From: Candidatus Nanopelagicales bacterium
GTDB taxonomy: Bacteria; Actinomycetota; Actinomycetes; S36-B12; UBA5976
Direction: 5' to 3'
Length of the DNA stretch: 47,398 nt
Assembly: GCA_018402365.1 (NCBI GenBank)
Contig: JAGYJD010000011.1
Span: 1 to 47,398, forward strand
The stretch's first letter is position 1. The number at the start of each line of letters is the position of its first letter. The position numbers and the translations under genes are program-made. Of this stretch, positions 46,320 to 47,398 are shown piece by piece. The notes under the pieces were generated by a model. That model made no database searches. It saw nothing but the letters and a program-made list of their open reading frames with translations, and had not been told where the DNA came from.

Positions 46320-47398
46320 ATGAGCAAAACACTCCCTTACCGTTGCACTGAATGTGGTTGGACCACTGCAAAATGGGTTGGTCGTTGTGGTGAGTGTCAA
46401 ACTTGGGGCACCGTAGAAGAGCTGGGCGCCAGCAAACTTAAGAATATTCAACCTGGTCCCGTAACTGCTAGTGCACAAAAAATTTCTGATGTCGATGTAA
46501 ATGTGGCAACCGCCAAACCCTCTGGCCAGCCAGAGTTAGATCGAGTTTTAGGTGGCGGGATTGTCCCTGGTTCTGTTTTACTGTTAGCCGGTGAGCCGGG
46601 GATTGGCAAATCCACACTTTTGCTAGAGGTGGCTGCGGCTTGGGCCAAGTCGAGTGGAACGGCACTTTATTTAACAGGCGAAGAATCCACTTCACAAGTG
46701 AGATTGCGAGCCGGACGACTTAATGCCTTAGCCGATGAGCTCTATTTGGCGAGTGAGACTGAGTTGTCTGCCGTGCTTTCACATATAGATCAAATTAATC
46801 CTTCGCTTTTAATTATTGACAGTATCCAGACGATTAACTCAGCTGATTTACCAGCTTCGCTAGGCGGGGTTTCTCAAATCAGAGAAGTTGCTGCCGCTTT
46901 GATTCGAGTCGCTAAAGAAAAAAACATTGCCACAATTTTGGTGGGGCACGTAACTAAAGATGGCTCAATCGCAGGACCTCGGGTTTTAGAGCACTTGGTA
47001 GATGTGGTGCTGCAAATAGAAGGTGAGCGCCATGCTCGCTTAAGGCTCTTGCGCGCGGTTAAAAATAGATTTGGTCCAGCCGATGAAATTGGTTGTTTTG
47101 ATTTAAGAGAATCCGGCATGGTAGGCCTTCCTGATCCTGCTGGATTATTTTTATCTAGTCGCAGTGAAGACGTAAGTGGTTCCTGCATCACCCTCACCAT
47201 CGAAGGAACTCGACCGATCCCAAGTGAAATCCAAGCGTTAGTTGCTCGAAGTTCCTTAGCAACTCCGCGGCGTGCTACCAGCGGCTTGGACATTGCGCGC
47301 TGTTCAATGGTCTTAGCAGTGCTAGAACGCCGAGCGGGCTTAAAAATTAGCGATCAAGATGTTTATTTAGCAACTGTTGGCGGGGTAAAAATTACTGA
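46320..47398 (+). CDS. radA: DNA repair protein RadA (cut by window end)
   Basis: The ATG is at 46320 and the frame is open to the last base, giving 359 codons of an expected roughly 450. In order: zinc finger Cys9/12/23/26 ('YRCTECGWTTAKWVGRCGEC'), Walker A 'AGEPGIGKSTLLLEV', Walker B 'LLIIDSIQT', the RadA-specific 'KNRFGPADEIG', and the beginning of the Lon-like domain ('LATVGGVKIT'). RadA drives branch migration in recombination repair. A TATTAA 12-17 bases before the ATG, with no ribosome site, would suit a leaderless message. The C-terminus lies beyond the window. Confidence 0.94.
   Translation, partial: MSKTLPYRCTECGWTTAKWVGRCGECQTWGTVEELGASKLKNIQPGPVTASAQKISDVDVNVATAKPSGQPELDRVLGGGIVPGSVLLLAGEPGIGKSTLLLEVAAAWAKSSGTALYLTGEESTSQVRLRAGRLNALADELYLASETELSAVLSHIDQINPSLLIIDSIQTINSADLPASLGGVSQIREVAAALIRVAKEKNIATILVGHVTKDGSIAGPRVLEHLVDVVLQIEGERHARLRLLRAVKNRFGPADEIGCFDLRESGMVGLPDPAGLFLSSRSEDVSGSCITLTIEGTRPIPSEIQALVARSSLATPRRATSGLDIARCSMVLAVLERRAGLKISDQDVYLATVGGVKIT

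Overview
The window reads as a chromosome segment of a low-G+C (about 40 %, judged by eye), compact actinobacterium. The lineage markers are a Rex repressor upstream of a HemD / phosphatase / ResA-CcdA-ResB-CcsB / DUF4229 run, a BldC-type regulator, the 31-residue ribosomal protein bS22, a MenJ-type menaquinone reductase and a full 14-subunit menaquinone-type complex I. AT-leaning base composition, 4-bp stop/start overlaps and apparent loss of haem genes from this cluster are what one expects of freshwater streamlined actinobacteria such as the acI / Nanopelagicales group. That placement is inference.

Layout. 1-3676: housekeeping and stress genes (SDR fragment, YajQ, glutathione peroxidase, SDR-DUF2867 protein, aquaporin). 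3713-8983: a decayed accessory region with no intact protein gene that I can support. It holds recognisable corpses of a wax-ester synthase/diacylglycerol acyltransferase, an AlkD-type DNA alkylation repair protein, a DUF418 membrane protein and a HigA-type antitoxin. It ends at tRNA-Tyr, and a degenerate 3' copy of that tRNA lies 1.07 kb away like an old attachment site. 9119-12080: HtpX, RarD, polyprenyl diphosphate synthase. 12035-27241: nuoA-N on the minus strand, with the polyprenyl synthase as last gene. 27350-36140: menaquinone genes menJ, menG, menF, menD (broken), menC, menB, menE, menA. 36124-42847: the rex-led operon for cytochrome c maturation (system II). 42925-46289: glutaredoxin, bS22, BldC, ProC, proline dehydrogenase and a Cys-rich unknown. 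46320-end: radA, cut by the window edge.

The genes form one respiratory theme: complex I, the isoprenoid tail synthase, quinone ring synthesis and tail reduction, and cytochrome c assembly. Three sequences close to the Rex operator consensus (TTGTGAA-N4-TTCACAA) lie before nuoA, before menJ and before rex, suggesting that the NADH/NAD+ sensor Rex controls the whole set, including quinone tail saturation.

The main anomalies are: menD carries two in-frame stops plus frameshift(s) although the other menaquinone genes here are intact; hemA, hemC, hemB and hemL are absent from where actinobacteria usually keep them beside rex and hemD; and several genes are dead in a 5-kb graveyard beside tRNA-Tyr. 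No CRISPR array, intact transposase or phage gene was seen.
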